Positions 16,001-23,565 of a stretch of DNA of 64,000 nucleotides are shown here, one piece after another. The translations under genes were made by a program, and so were the position numbers. The number at the start of each line of letters is the position of its first letter. The stretch's first letter is position 1. Source of the stretch: Planotetraspora thailandica (GTDB lineage Bacteria > Actinomycetota > Actinomycetes > Streptosporangiales > Streptosporangiaceae). The notes beneath the pieces were generated by a model. The model worked only from the letters and a program-made list of their open reading frames with translations. It had not been told where the DNA came from and did no database searches. The stretch covers positions 85,606 through 149,605 of the forward strand of contig NZ_BOOR01000038.1 in NCBI RefSeq assembly GCF_016863335.1, in the 5' to 3' direction.

Positions 16001-17417
16001 GCGCCGTGACGATCTGGCCGAGCTCGCCGATGCGGCGGGCCAGGGAGTCGGTGGTGCTTCCCACAAGGACGTAGGCGTCCTCGCCCTGGGCCTGCGCGTG
16101 CGGCAGCCAGCGCGTCCAGGCCCACTCCTTTTCACCCTCGGGCCCCGCGAGCACGACGACGCGCAGGTCCGCCGGGCTGTGCAGCGACGCGGCCTGGGCC
16201 GTCATCCAGGCGGCCAGGCGGCTCGCCCCCTGGCCCGCGATTCCGGCGACACCGGCCCTGCGCAGGGGAACCGCCACGGGTACCTGGTTGAGCCACGGCA
16301 CCGTGGTGCGCCGGTGCTCGTCCTGCAGGGGATCGTCGACGCTCACCGACGACGGCAGGTCGGCCGTGCCGATCCGTACGGACAGGAAGTCAGGGTCACG
16401 CCACCGGCGTTCCCACAGCCGCTCCGAGGGCTGGGCCGCCATCTGCAGCAGCGCGGCGGGATCCGGAAGGGACATGCGCAGGTTGCTCTGCTCTTCCAGC
16501 AGGGCGGCGTCGATGTCCGCCCGCACCCGCGCCAGCGACTCCTCGTACTCCTTCTGCTTCTCCAGGTATTTGAGCATCGTCTGCTTGCGCCCGCCGAACT
16601 GGGTGACCAGCGCGGCGACGGGCGACAGCAGGGCGATGAAGACGAACGACCAGTTCTTCGTGACGAAGATGGCGATCACGGCGCTGGCCGCCGGAAGCAG
16701 CAGGATCGGCAGGAGCGGAATCGGCCGCTTGTCGGGCTTGATCGGCGGAGTCGGCAGGCGGAACTTGGCGGTGGAGGACGACGGCAGGAACCGCGGCGGC
16801 CGGTTGAACTCCAGGCCGAGACCGTCCGGGGCCGGCGTCAGCGGCGCCTTGGCCGACCGGCGCGACGTCAGCTCCAGCAGGATGTCGCCGACGGCGAGCT
16901 GGCTGCCCTCGTGCCAGGGAGCCGCGCCCTCCACGACCTTGTCGTCCAGCAGAGCGTCGCGGGTCATGAGCAGTTCGGCGGTGCCGTCGAGCCGGACCCG
17001 CACCCGGGCCGCGAGCGAGGACGCGCCTTCGGCCAGCCGGATCCGGCAGGTCCGCCCGCCGCCGATGTCGTAGTCGCCGGGCACGAGACGGAAGACCGTG
17101 CCCGCACCCGGACCTGAGACCACCCGCACCTCGGTGCGGCCCTCGGGCTCGGGCTCCCACGGCAGGGGAGCGCCGAGCCCGAGGTCCATGCCGTCCCGTA
17201 CACCTGCGGCCTGAAGCGTGACCTCCGGGTCGACGGCTTCGGAACCGACGTACAGGCTCGGCTCGGACGCCCACGCCTCACCGGACCCCACATGACCGAT
17301 GGTGCGCGCCAGTTCCGCCGCGAACCTGCCTGCCCGGGCGGAGGGTTCGGTGTCGACGACGACGGTGGTGGACACCCCCTCGACCTGCGGGTCACGAACG
17401 CTGACGTTCAATCGCAC
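13014..17417 (-). CDS. eccC: Type VII secretion ATPase, EssC/EccC family
   Basis: 1467 residues, the central motor of the ESX/WXG secretion system. The N-terminal ~200 residues are beta-rich and FHA-like (VVSGPGAGTVFRLVPGDYDIGG), as in Firmicute EssC rather than mycobacterial EccCa/Cb. Two membrane helices follow (~228-272), then three FtsK/SpoIIIE ATPase modules. Module 1 has a canonical Walker A (GTTGSGKSELLQT, Lys657) and Walker B LLLVVDEFA; modules 2 and 3 have Arg in place of the Walker lysine (GSPRSGRS ~1000, GPPRTGRS ~1290), so only the first is expected to hydrolyse ATP well. GTG start at 17417. The WXG100 gene lies directly upstream on the same strand. Confidence 0.93.
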   Translation of the reverse strand: MRLNVSVRDPQVEGVSTTVVVDTEPSARAGRFAAELARTIGHVGSGEAWASEPSLYVGSEAVDPEVTLQAAGVRDGMDLGLGAPLPWEPEPEGRTEVRVVSGPGAGTVFRLVPGDYDIGGGRTCRIRLAEGASSLAARVRVRLDGTAELLMTRDALLDDKVVEGAAPWHEGSQLAVGDILLELTSRRSAKAPLTPAPDGLGLEFNRPPRFLPSSSTAKFRLPTPPIKPDKRPIPLLPILLLPAASAVIAIFVTKNWSFVFIALLSPVAALVTQFGGRKQTMLKYLEKQKEYEESLARVRADIDAALLEEQSNLRMSLPDPAALLQMAAQPSERLWERRWRDPDFLSVRIGTADLPSSVSVDDPLQDEHRRTTVPWLNQVPVAVPLRRAGVAGIAGQGASRLAAWMTAQAASLHSPADLRVVVLAGPEGEKEWAWTRWLPHAQAQGEDAYVLVGSTTDSLARRIGELGQIVTARTAAGPELVRGGVNGYPDILVVLEQARRARSLPGVIALLRDGPSVGVYTICIDREERLLPEECGAVIVTAAGSTGTSRVRTGGSAALENVRTDSPEPGWYDNLGRALAPLRGVGDGDESTLPGSVRLLDLLTLEPPTADAVMAGWSLGGRSTRAVLGSGYDGEFSIDLVRDGPHALIAGTTGSGKSELLQTLVATLAVVNRPDEMTFVLVDYKGGSAFAECADLPHTVGLVTDLDTHLVERALVSLGAELRRRETLLAGAAAKDIEDYLDKRTRGGDVLPPLPRLLLVVDEFASMVRELPDFISGLVNIAQRGRSLGIHMVLATQRPGGAVTPDIRANTNLRIALRTTDTTESRDIIDAPDSGEISPANPGRAYARLGPSALLPFQSGRVGGRRPGGGAVTGTEAPVRAEVVSWQDLGGPLPRGRSRGGAGVAQTEAVTDLAVLTQAIAQAATLSGIPPQPSPWLPPLPDVLEWTAPPAPKPGAVRDAALPAVEYGMVDLPAQQTRSPLLFDVDRAGHLHIVGSPRSGRSQTLRTLAAALAQAHGSDDVHLYGIDCGNGALNALTSLPHCGAIVDRNQVERLARLLDRLSAELTHRQSVLGARGAADLTELRLTQAPGERLPHIVLMVDRFEVFEREFTSYDNGSLMERMIRLLRDGAGAGIHVVLAGDRVLGSSRFSGTTEDKIVLRLNDRQDYSSVGIPTKSAPSDPAPGRGIRTQDLSETQIMVLGPDLAGAAQGQFLIQLGRALTEREADVPPARRAQRLDVLPDRISYADALALHTRVGPMRPMVAIGGDTLTSLGPDLSDVPTFVIAGPPRTGRSTALLTASLSLLAAGTGLIVLAPRRSPLRDLENRPGVAAVITDSQVSVEEFRQVLGNVPEENAVIVVDDAELFMGAEIDPDLALLARGGAGNGWGVMVAGNAESLSLSLAGWMGQVKRNRIGMLLSPQSLSDGEVIGVRLTRGVVGQAPRPGRGLLHLGDGSLLSVQVPLSDVNL

Positions 17418-17483
17418 GGCTCATCGTCTTTCTCATGAAGGGATGGGTGACAGAGCGGACGCCCGGGGTGGCGCGCCGGCTGG

Positions 17484-17777
17484 TCAGCCGAGGTTCGAAC
17501 CGAGCTGGTCGTCGGTCTGGGAGAAGGCCTCGCCGACCGACTTGACGTACTGGCCGATGCCCTGCAGGCCCTGGTTGACCTGGTCGAAGCCCTTGGCGAA
17601 CTCGTCGAAGAACGGCGAGAACTTCTGCTGGGCGGCGGGCGTGCTGTACCCGTTGGAGAGCAGGTTGGAGATCTTCGACTTGACTTCGCTGAGCTTGTCC
17701 TGGAGCTGGGAGAAGTCGTTGAGCAGGGCCTGAGACGTCGAGGCGGTCTCGTCCGAGTTGACCTTGAAATCGGGCAT
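17484..17777 (-). CDS. WXG100-family protein
   Basis: 97 residues, all helical, lacking Cys. The two-helix hairpin is clear, but the turn reads NGYST instead of WXG, and the C-terminal helix ends with FSQTDDQLGSNLG, which resembles the YxxxD/E-type export signal region with Phe in place of Tyr. RBS AAGGAG before ATG 17777 is strong, consistent with an abundant secreted dimer. It precedes the EssC-like gene by 66 bases on the same strand, the typical substrate-ATPase order. Confidence 0.85.
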   Translation of the reverse strand: MPDFKVNSDETASTSQALLNDFSQLQDKLSEVKSKISNLLSNGYSTPAAQQKFSPFFDEFAKGFDQVNQGLQGIGQYVKSVGEAFSQTDDQLGSNLG

Positions 17778-17849
17778 GTCAGAACTCCTTGGTGGTTATT
17801 TGTGGTGTCCATCCCTTTGGGGATGGAGATCTGGTGCGGTGTGCGTGTC

Positions 17850-19670
17850 CTACCGGCCCTCGCCACCGTCTACTTCGCCGCCGCCTGTGGCGGTCGGCGT
17901 GGTCGGCGTGGTCTGCGTGGTGGGTGAGGGAGGCAGGGGCACGCTCGCCGGTGCGACGGGGCTGGTGGGAGCGGGCGGCGCGTCGACCGGCGCCGGGTTG
18001 TGCGGGATGGTGATCGGGTCGAGCGTGGGCCGGCCGCCTCCCGCGGGGGAGGGCGGCAGGGGCACGCTCGCGGGCGCGACGGGGCTGGTGGGAGCGGGCG
18101 GCGCGTCGACCGGCGCCGGGTTGTGCGGGATGGTGATCGGGTCGAGCGTGGGCCGGCCGCCTCCCGCGGAGGTGGTGGGGGAGGGCGACGGGGGCACGTC
18201 GGCCGGGTTGACCGAGGGGGTGGGGGACGGCGGCGGCGGAACGTCCGCAGGGCCGGCCGGAGGGCGGCCGCCACCCGCCCCGGTGGAGCCCTTGATCGGA
18301 ATGCCGTCGATCGCTCTGCCGACCTTCCCCGCGCCGACGGGGCCGGCGCCCAGTTTGGGGGCGGAGTTGGCGATCTCGCCCGCGGCCACCTCGTTGGGGT
18401 CGCCGCCCTGGGCGATGCCGACGCCGATCTTGGTGCCGAGCGTCGCGCCCTCCTCGATGAGGCCACCGACCTGGTCGGAGGCCCGCTTCCCGAGGCTGTC
18501 GCCCTCCGCCGGGGCGGTCGTGTTGCCGAACCTGCCGGGGGCGCCCTCTTTGGGCTCCGGGACCCCTCTGGACGAGCCGATCTTGCCGACGACGCCCTTG
18601 AAGGCGGTCCCGGCGACGGCTCCCGCCGCCGCTCCTCCGAACACTCCCGCCGCCGTGATCTTGTCGTGGTTGGCCGCCTTGGCGACCGTCTCTATGCCCG
18701 AGTTGACCAGGAATCCGCCGGTGGCCTCCGTGGCCACCTTGCCCACCGGGTTGGCGAGCACCGCGCCGACGACCTTGGTGTTGGCGAGCGTGTCCCCGAT
18801 CTTCGTGATGGACCCGGTGGTCTTGGTGACCAGGCCGCCGATCCCCGGAACCGCCCCGAGCGCCTTGCCGCCGAACTTGAGGAGGGCGCCGCCGGGGACG
18901 AGGCCCAGCAGGCCGGTGATGAAGTCGCCTGCCTTGATGCCGCCCGTCTTGGCGGCCACCACTTGGTTGAACACGAATAACGCCCCGCCCAGCAGCGCGC
19001 CCACCACGGGGAAGAACACCGCCGTGACGGCGATCAGCAGTGCGAGCAGGATCTGGACGAACGGGAAGTCCTTGAAGAAGTCGGCGATCTTCTGGAAGAT
19101 GTTCCGCTCGGGGATCGCCTCGCCGGCCGCCTGGTCGAGCACGTCGGCGCAGGCTCGCTGCGCGGTCTCCCTCATGGCCTTGGCCTGCTCGGCCAGGCTC
19201 TTCGCGGCGCTGAGCTCCGACTTGCCGGTCTCGATCTCGTCCTGCTGGGTCTTCGCGGCGGCCTTGTCCTGGTCGGTGGGGTTCTCGCCCAGGGTCGTGG
19301 GGGTCTGGTTCGCCTTCGGCGCCGCGGACTGGGCCTGGTCGACGGCCCTGTCGAAGGTGTCCTGAGCCTCGCGGAGCTTGGGGATGTAGTCGCGGTAGGC
19401 GCGGGCGGCGTCGTGATAGGACGTCATGGTCTTGGTCAGCTTGTCGGGGAGATCGTCACCGATCTTCTCCTTGAGCTGGTCCATCGCCGAGCCGCGGCCC
19501 TGTGAGATGGTGCCGTCCTTCTTCAGGACGTTCAACGCCTTCTCCGCGGCGTCTCCGATGTCCTGGTAGCGCTTGATCACGCCCTGGATCAGGTCGGGAT
19601 CACCCGGCGTCGGATCCTTGTCCAGCCCGACGAGCTGGAAATCCTCGGGACTCGAGTGCCGCCGCGCCAC
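17850..19670 (-). CDS. Large T7SS-associated membrane/secreted protein with Pro-rich repeats
   Basis: 606 residues from GTG 19670 (GGGGG upstream). Residues ~1-200 are helical with heptad-like spacing, resembling the long helical N-terminal domains of T7SS substrates. Residues ~205-245 are strongly hydrophobic (VQILLALLIAVTAVFFPVVGALLGG), followed by a Gly/Ala-rich region to ~430 that could insert into a membrane. The C-terminal ~130 residues are Pro/Ser/Thr-rich and contain a perfectly phased 41-residue repeat in two copies. It lies 72 bases upstream of the WXG100 gene on the same strand. It may be a toxin-like or envelope-spanning partner, but no catalytic domain is visible. Confidence 0.75.
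   Translation of the reverse strand: MARRHSSPEDFQLVGLDKDPTPGDPDLIQGVIKRYQDIGDAAEKALNVLKKDGTISQGRGSAMDQLKEKIGDDLPDKLTKTMTSYHDAARAYRDYIPKLREAQDTFDRAVDQAQSAAPKANQTPTTLGENPTDQDKAAAKTQQDEIETGKSELSAAKSLAEQAKAMRETAQRACADVLDQAAGEAIPERNIFQKIADFFKDFPFVQILLALLIAVTAVFFPVVGALLGGALFVFNQVVAAKTGGIKAGDFITGLLGLVPGGALLKFGGKALGAVPGIGGLVTKTTGSITKIGDTLANTKVVGAVLANPVGKVATEATGGFLVNSGIETVAKAANHDKITAAGVFGGAAAGAVAGTAFKGVVGKIGSSRGVPEPKEGAPGRFGNTTAPAEGDSLGKRASDQVGGLIEEGATLGTKIGVGIAQGGDPNEVAAGEIANSAPKLGAGPVGAGKVGRAIDGIPIKGSTGAGGGRPPAGPADVPPPPSPTPSVNPADVPPSPSPTTSAGGGRPTLDPITIPHNPAPVDAPPAPTSPVAPASVPLPPSPAGGGRPTLDPITIPHNPAPVDAPPAPTSPVAPASVPLPPSPTTQTTPTTPTATGGGEVDGGEGR
17932..18177 (-). repeat. 123-base tandem repeat in T7SS-associated gene
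   Basis: Two adjacent 123-base units (17932-18054 and 18055-18177) are nearly identical for at least 115 bases. Each encodes 41 residues beginning GGGRPTLDPITIPHN and ending VPLPPSP. The unit preserves the frame, so copy number can change without breaking the protein. Confidence 0.9.
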
Positions 19671-19803
19671 GTTGGACCCCCGCGTTCAGTGCGATCAGTT
19701 GCCTTGCGCTTGGTACACGAAGCCCGGTGCCGCAAAGGTTCAGGTGATTTTCGACGCCTGAGCGCACGTACGCGCCCTCGCCGGCGCGGGCGAAATGCGC
19801 AGT

Positions 19804-19809
19804 TAAACT
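19804..19809 (+). promoter_or_regulatory. -10 box of leaderless AfsR-like gene
   Basis: TAAACT ends seven bases before ATG 19817 and no RBS is present. The gap to the divergent T7SS gene is only 146 bases, so both promoters share it. Confidence 0.5.
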
Positions 19810-19816
19810 CGTCGCG

Positions 19817-22687
19817 ATGCGTTTCACCGTATTGGGCCCGGTCAGGGCGTGGCGTGGGGACGCCGAGCTGGAGCTGGGTCCTCCGAAGCAGCGCGCCCTG
19901 CTCGCGCTCTTGCTGACCCAGACCGGTCACCCCGTGTCCGTCCACGAGATCCTCGACATCCTCTGGGGGCAGGACCCGCCGGACAGTGCGATCAACGCGG
20001 TCCACCGGTACATCGGGGCGTTGCGCCGTCTGCTCGAGCCGGAAATGCCGGCGAGAAGCTCACAGCGGCTGATCCGGGGGGCCGGCGGCTACCGTCTCGA
20101 CGTGGAACCGGACGCCCTCGATCTGCTGCGGTTCCGCACCCTGCGCAAGGAGGCCGGCCGGCTCGCGACGCAGGGGAGACCGGGCGACGCGACCGAGGCG
20201 ATCGCCGAGGCACTCGCCCTGTGGCGGGGGCCCGTGGCGTCCGGGATCGCGCCCCAGGTGCGGTCGCACCCCGTCTTCGCCTTCGTGGACGGCGAGTATC
20301 TGTCCGCCGTCAAGCAGGCCGCGGACCACGCGCTGGAGGCCGGTCCCGGCCTCACCGAGCGGGTGCTGATCACGCTCAGGCAGGCCGCCGCCCACAATCC
20401 GCTGGACGAGGCCCTGCAGGCCAAGCTGGTCCTGGTGCTCGCGGCCACCGGGCATCAGGCGGAGGCTCTGGAGGTCTACCGGACGGCGTGCACACGGCTG
20501 TCCGACGACCTCGGCATGGATCCGGGACCCGAGCTGCGGGCCGCCCAGCAGCAGGTGCTGCGCCAGACGGTGCATCCGGACCCCGCGCCGCCTGCCGGTG
20601 ACGGGCCCGCACGTGAGGCCGGTGACGTCCCCCTGGCCGCCACGGTGCGCCCCGCCCAGCTGCCGGCCGATCTCGCGGGCTTCACCGGCCGCCGCCCCGA
20701 GCTGGACCAGCTCGACGATCTGCTCCCCGAGGGCTCCGAGCAGCCGCCGGCACTGGTGATCAGCGCGATCGGCGGCATGGCCGGCATCGGCAAGACCACG
20801 CTCGCCGTGCACTGGGCCCACCGGGTCGCCGACCGCTTTCCCGACGGTCAGCTCTATGTCGATCTGCGCGGGTTCCACCCGTCCGCCTCGGTCATGACCC
20901 CGGCCGAAGCGATACGTCATTTCCTCGACGCGTTCGGCGTGCCCGCGCACTCGATCCCCGCGGGCCTCGACGCGCAGGCCGCCCTCTATCGCAGCCTGCT
21001 CGCCGGCCGGCGCGTCCTGGTGGTCCTGGACAACGCCCGCGACACCGAGCACGTCCTTCCGCTGCTGCCCGGGGCACCCGGCTGCCTGGCCATCGTGACC
21101 AGCCGGGGGCAGCTTTACGGGCTGGTGGCCGGCGGGGGCGCGCACTGCGTCACCGTCGATCTGCTGACCGATCAGGACGCCGTGGAGTTCCTGGCGCGAC
21201 GGGTCGGCGCCGACCGGGTCGAGCGCGAAGCCCACGCGGCGGCCGAGATCGTCGCACTGTGCGGGCGGCTGCCCCTGGCGCTGGCCATCGTGGGCGCCCG
21301 TGCGGCCATGAATCCGGGATTCTCCCTGTCCGCCATCGCCGCCGAACTGCGGGAGAGCCACGGCAGCCTCGACGCCTTCACCGGGGAGCCGCCGTTCACG
21401 GACGCGCGCCGCGTCTTCTCCCCGTCCTACCAGGCCCTCAGCCCGGCGGCCGCGCGGCTCTTCCGGCTGCTGGCCCTGCATCCGGGGCCCGACTGCTCGG
21501 CGGCCGCCGCGGCGGCACTCGCGGGGCAGCGGGTCGGTGAGGTGCGCCCGCTGCTCGCCGAGCTCGCGCGCGCCCAGCTGATCCTGGAGACCACACCAGG
21601 ACGGTTCTCGTTCCACGAGCTGCTCCGCGCGTACGCCACCGAGATGGGCCGCGAAGAGGACTCCGACCAGGAATCGGGGGAGGCCGGGAGGCGGCTGCTC
21701 GACCACTACCTGCACAGCGTGCACGCGGCGGACCGCGCGCTCGGGTCTCACCGCGAGCGCATCGCGTTGCAGCGGGCCGCGCCCCACGCGAGTCCGCAGC
21801 GGTTCGCCGACCAGCGCAGCGCGGTCGGCTGGCTCGACGCCGAACGTGCCGCGCTCCTCGCGGCGATCAAGCAGGACGCCACCCATGGAAGCGGCGCCCA
21901 TGCCTGGCAGCTCGCCGTGGGCATCGAGCTCTACCTGGACCGCAACGGCCGCTGGCGGGAACAGCTCGCCGCCCAGACGGCCGCGGCGACGGCGGCACAA
22001 CGACTCGGCGATCTACGCGGCCAGGCGCACGCGCACCGGGCGCTCGGCTTCGTCCTCGGCCGGCTGAATCGCTCGGACGAGGCGCGCGAACACCTGCTGA
22101 GGGCGCTGAAGCTGTTCGGCGAGATCGGGGACGTCTGCGGACAGGCCCGGGCCCTCCGTTATCTCGCCTTCCTGGCCAACCGGCGCGGCCTCCACGCGGA
22201 GGCGCTCGAACACTACCGGCTCGCCCTCGAGCTCTACCGGCCGGCGGGACCGCTCAGCGGGGAGGCGAGCGTTCACAACGAGCTGGGCTGGACCTACATC
22301 TTGCTGGGGGAGCACGAAAAGGCCCTGGACGAGTGCAGGCACGCCCTCGCGATCCACCAGGCGATCGACGACCGCAACGGTGAGGCCGCGGCGTGGGACA
22401 GCCTCGGCTACGCCCACCACCATCTGGGACAGTACGGCGCGGCGCTCGCGTGCTTCGGTCATGCGCTGGACCTGTACCGCGAGATCCACGACTGCTATCT
22501 GGAAGCCGACACTCTGGCGCACATCGGCGACACGCATCTTGCCTCGGGTTCGGGCGGTTTGGCGGGGCTCGCGTGGGGACAGGCGCTGCAGATCCTGGAG
22601 GGGATCGGCCATCCCGATGCCGCGCAGGTGCGGGACAAGCTGCGAAATCTCAAGGCGGATCCCGCCGTCACGCCCGCGCGGATCTAG
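19817..22687 (+). CDS. AfsR/SARP-type regulator (HTH-BTAD-NB-ARC-TPR)
   Basis: 956 residues. Residues ~1-95 form an OmpR/PhoB-type winged helix (RFTVLGPVRAWRG, LGPPKQRALLALLL), ~100-245 the bacterial transcriptional activator domain, ~285-560 an NB-ARC/STAND ATPase with Walker A GGMAGIGKTTLAVHW and Walker B RVLVVLDNA, and ~690-930 a series of tetratricopeptide repeats. AfsR-like proteins activate promoters when nucleotide exchange and partner binding (sometimes STPK phosphorylation) allow it. It is divergent from the T7SS-associated gene and probably controls nearby genes, though the target is not shown. The gap from 22688 to the next gene at 22981 shows no clear ORF or terminator. Confidence 0.93.
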   Translation: MRFTVLGPVRAWRGDAELELGPPKQRALLALLLTQTGHPVSVHEILDILWGQDPPDSAINAVHRYIGALRRLLEPEMPARSSQRLIRGAGGYRLDVEPDALDLLRFRTLRKEAGRLATQGRPGDATEAIAEALALWRGPVASGIAPQVRSHPVFAFVDGEYLSAVKQAADHALEAGPGLTERVLITLRQAAAHNPLDEALQAKLVLVLAATGHQAEALEVYRTACTRLSDDLGMDPGPELRAAQQQVLRQTVHPDPAPPAGDGPAREAGDVPLAATVRPAQLPADLAGFTGRRPELDQLDDLLPEGSEQPPALVISAIGGMAGIGKTTLAVHWAHRVADRFPDGQLYVDLRGFHPSASVMTPAEAIRHFLDAFGVPAHSIPAGLDAQAALYRSLLAGRRVLVVLDNARDTEHVLPLLPGAPGCLAIVTSRGQLYGLVAGGGAHCVTVDLLTDQDAVEFLARRVGADRVEREAHAAAEIVALCGRLPLALAIVGARAAMNPGFSLSAIAAELRESHGSLDAFTGEPPFTDARRVFSPSYQALSPAAARLFRLLALHPGPDCSAAAAAALAGQRVGEVRPLLAELARAQLILETTPGRFSFHELLRAYATEMGREEDSDQESGEAGRRLLDHYLHSVHAADRALGSHRERIALQRAAPHASPQRFADQRSAVGWLDAERAALLAAIKQDATHGSGAHAWQLAVGIELYLDRNGRWREQLAAQTAAATAAQRLGDLRGQAHAHRALGFVLGRLNRSDEAREHLLRALKLFGEIGDVCGQARALRYLAFLANRRGLHAEALEHYRLALELYRPAGPLSGEASVHNELGWTYILLGEHEKALDECRHALAIHQAIDDRNGEAAAWDSLGYAHHHLGQYGAALACFGHALDLYREIHDCYLEADTLAHIGDTHLASGSGGLAGLAWGQALQILEGIGHPDAAQVRDKLRNLKADPAVTPARI

Positions 22688-22980
22688 CCCCGACCATCGG
22701 CCGGCCAGGCCGTCCAGAATTCCGCCATTTTTTCGACACTGGCGTCTGCTTGTCTCGCTATATGCGCTGCTTCCACCAGAAGCTTCGCCGAACACGTGCG
22801 GACGCCGGCGTCCGCCGGCCGCCATGAACAGCCGCGTCACCTTCAGCTGACGTCTTCTCCCCCCTTCGGCCTCGGCGATCCGTAGATCCGACCGCCGCGT
22901 CGTCGGCTTGGTGTGAGATCTGGCAGCTGCGGAGCGCCCGGGCCGGGAGGGGGACCGCTTCCCCTCTCAGGACCCACACC

Positions 22981-23526
22981 ATGACACTGATCGCCACCTC
23001 GGACCGCTCGTCCCTGGAAGCGTCCCGCAAGAACCTTCTGCGCACGCTGATGTCGGATCACGCGAAGGCGCTCCTCGCCTATGCCGAGCATCTGCTGGGC
23101 GACCGCCACATGGCGGAGGACATCGTGCAGGAGACGCTCATCCGCGCCTGGAACCACATGGAGCGTCTCTACACCACCGAAGGCTCCATCCGGGGCTGGC
23201 TGCTCACGGTCGTCCGCAACCTCGCCATCGACCGGTTGCGCAGCGCGGCCTCCCGCCACGAGACCGTGGGCACGGACCATCATGACGTCACCCAGCCCGA
23301 CCATGCCGACGCCGTCCTCACCTCCGTCGAGACGACCGCCCTCCTGAGACACCTGTCCGCGGAGCACCGTGAGGTGCTCGTGCACACCTATCTCTACGGC
23401 AGGACCGTGGTGGAGACGGCGCGCATACTCGGCATCCCCGCCGGCACCGTCAAGTCCCGGCAGCACTACGCCCTCAGCAACCTCCGCGCCCAGGCGAGGA
23501 CACGGGGGTCCGGGCGGAACGGCTGA
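22981..23526 (+). CDS. ECF-type RNA polymerase sigma factor
   Basis: 181 residues with region 2 ([43 protein letters not shown]) and region 4 (LSAEHREVLVHTYLYGRTVVETARILGIPAGTVKSRQHYAL). Length and layout are those of extracytoplasmic-function sigma factors such as the SigL group. ATG 22981 has a weak AGGA upstream. No zinc-finger anti-sigma gene is adjacent; the next gene is a convergent membrane protein. It could be controlled by a distant anti-sigma factor or by its own promoter. Confidence 0.92.
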   Translation: MTLIATSDRSSLEASRKNLLRTLMSDHAKALLAYAEHLLGDRHMAEDIVQETLIRAWNHMERLYTTEGSIRGWLLTVVRNLAIDRLRSAASRHETVGTDHHDVTQPDHADAVLTSVETTALLRHLSAEHREVLVHTYLYGRTVVETARILGIPAGTVKSRQHYALSNLRAQARTRGSGRNG

Positions 23527-23565
23527 CATCCCACACCGTCGTGAACGCATTGGAGAACGCCGGGC

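Noticed and set aside
14013..17117. 1034-codon plus-strand frame
   Set aside because: Antisense to EssC/EccC, repetitive Arg/Gly-rich composition, no recognisable domain.
20060..22000. 646-codon frame opposite the AfsR-like gene
   Set aside because: Antisense shadow without domain or RBS.
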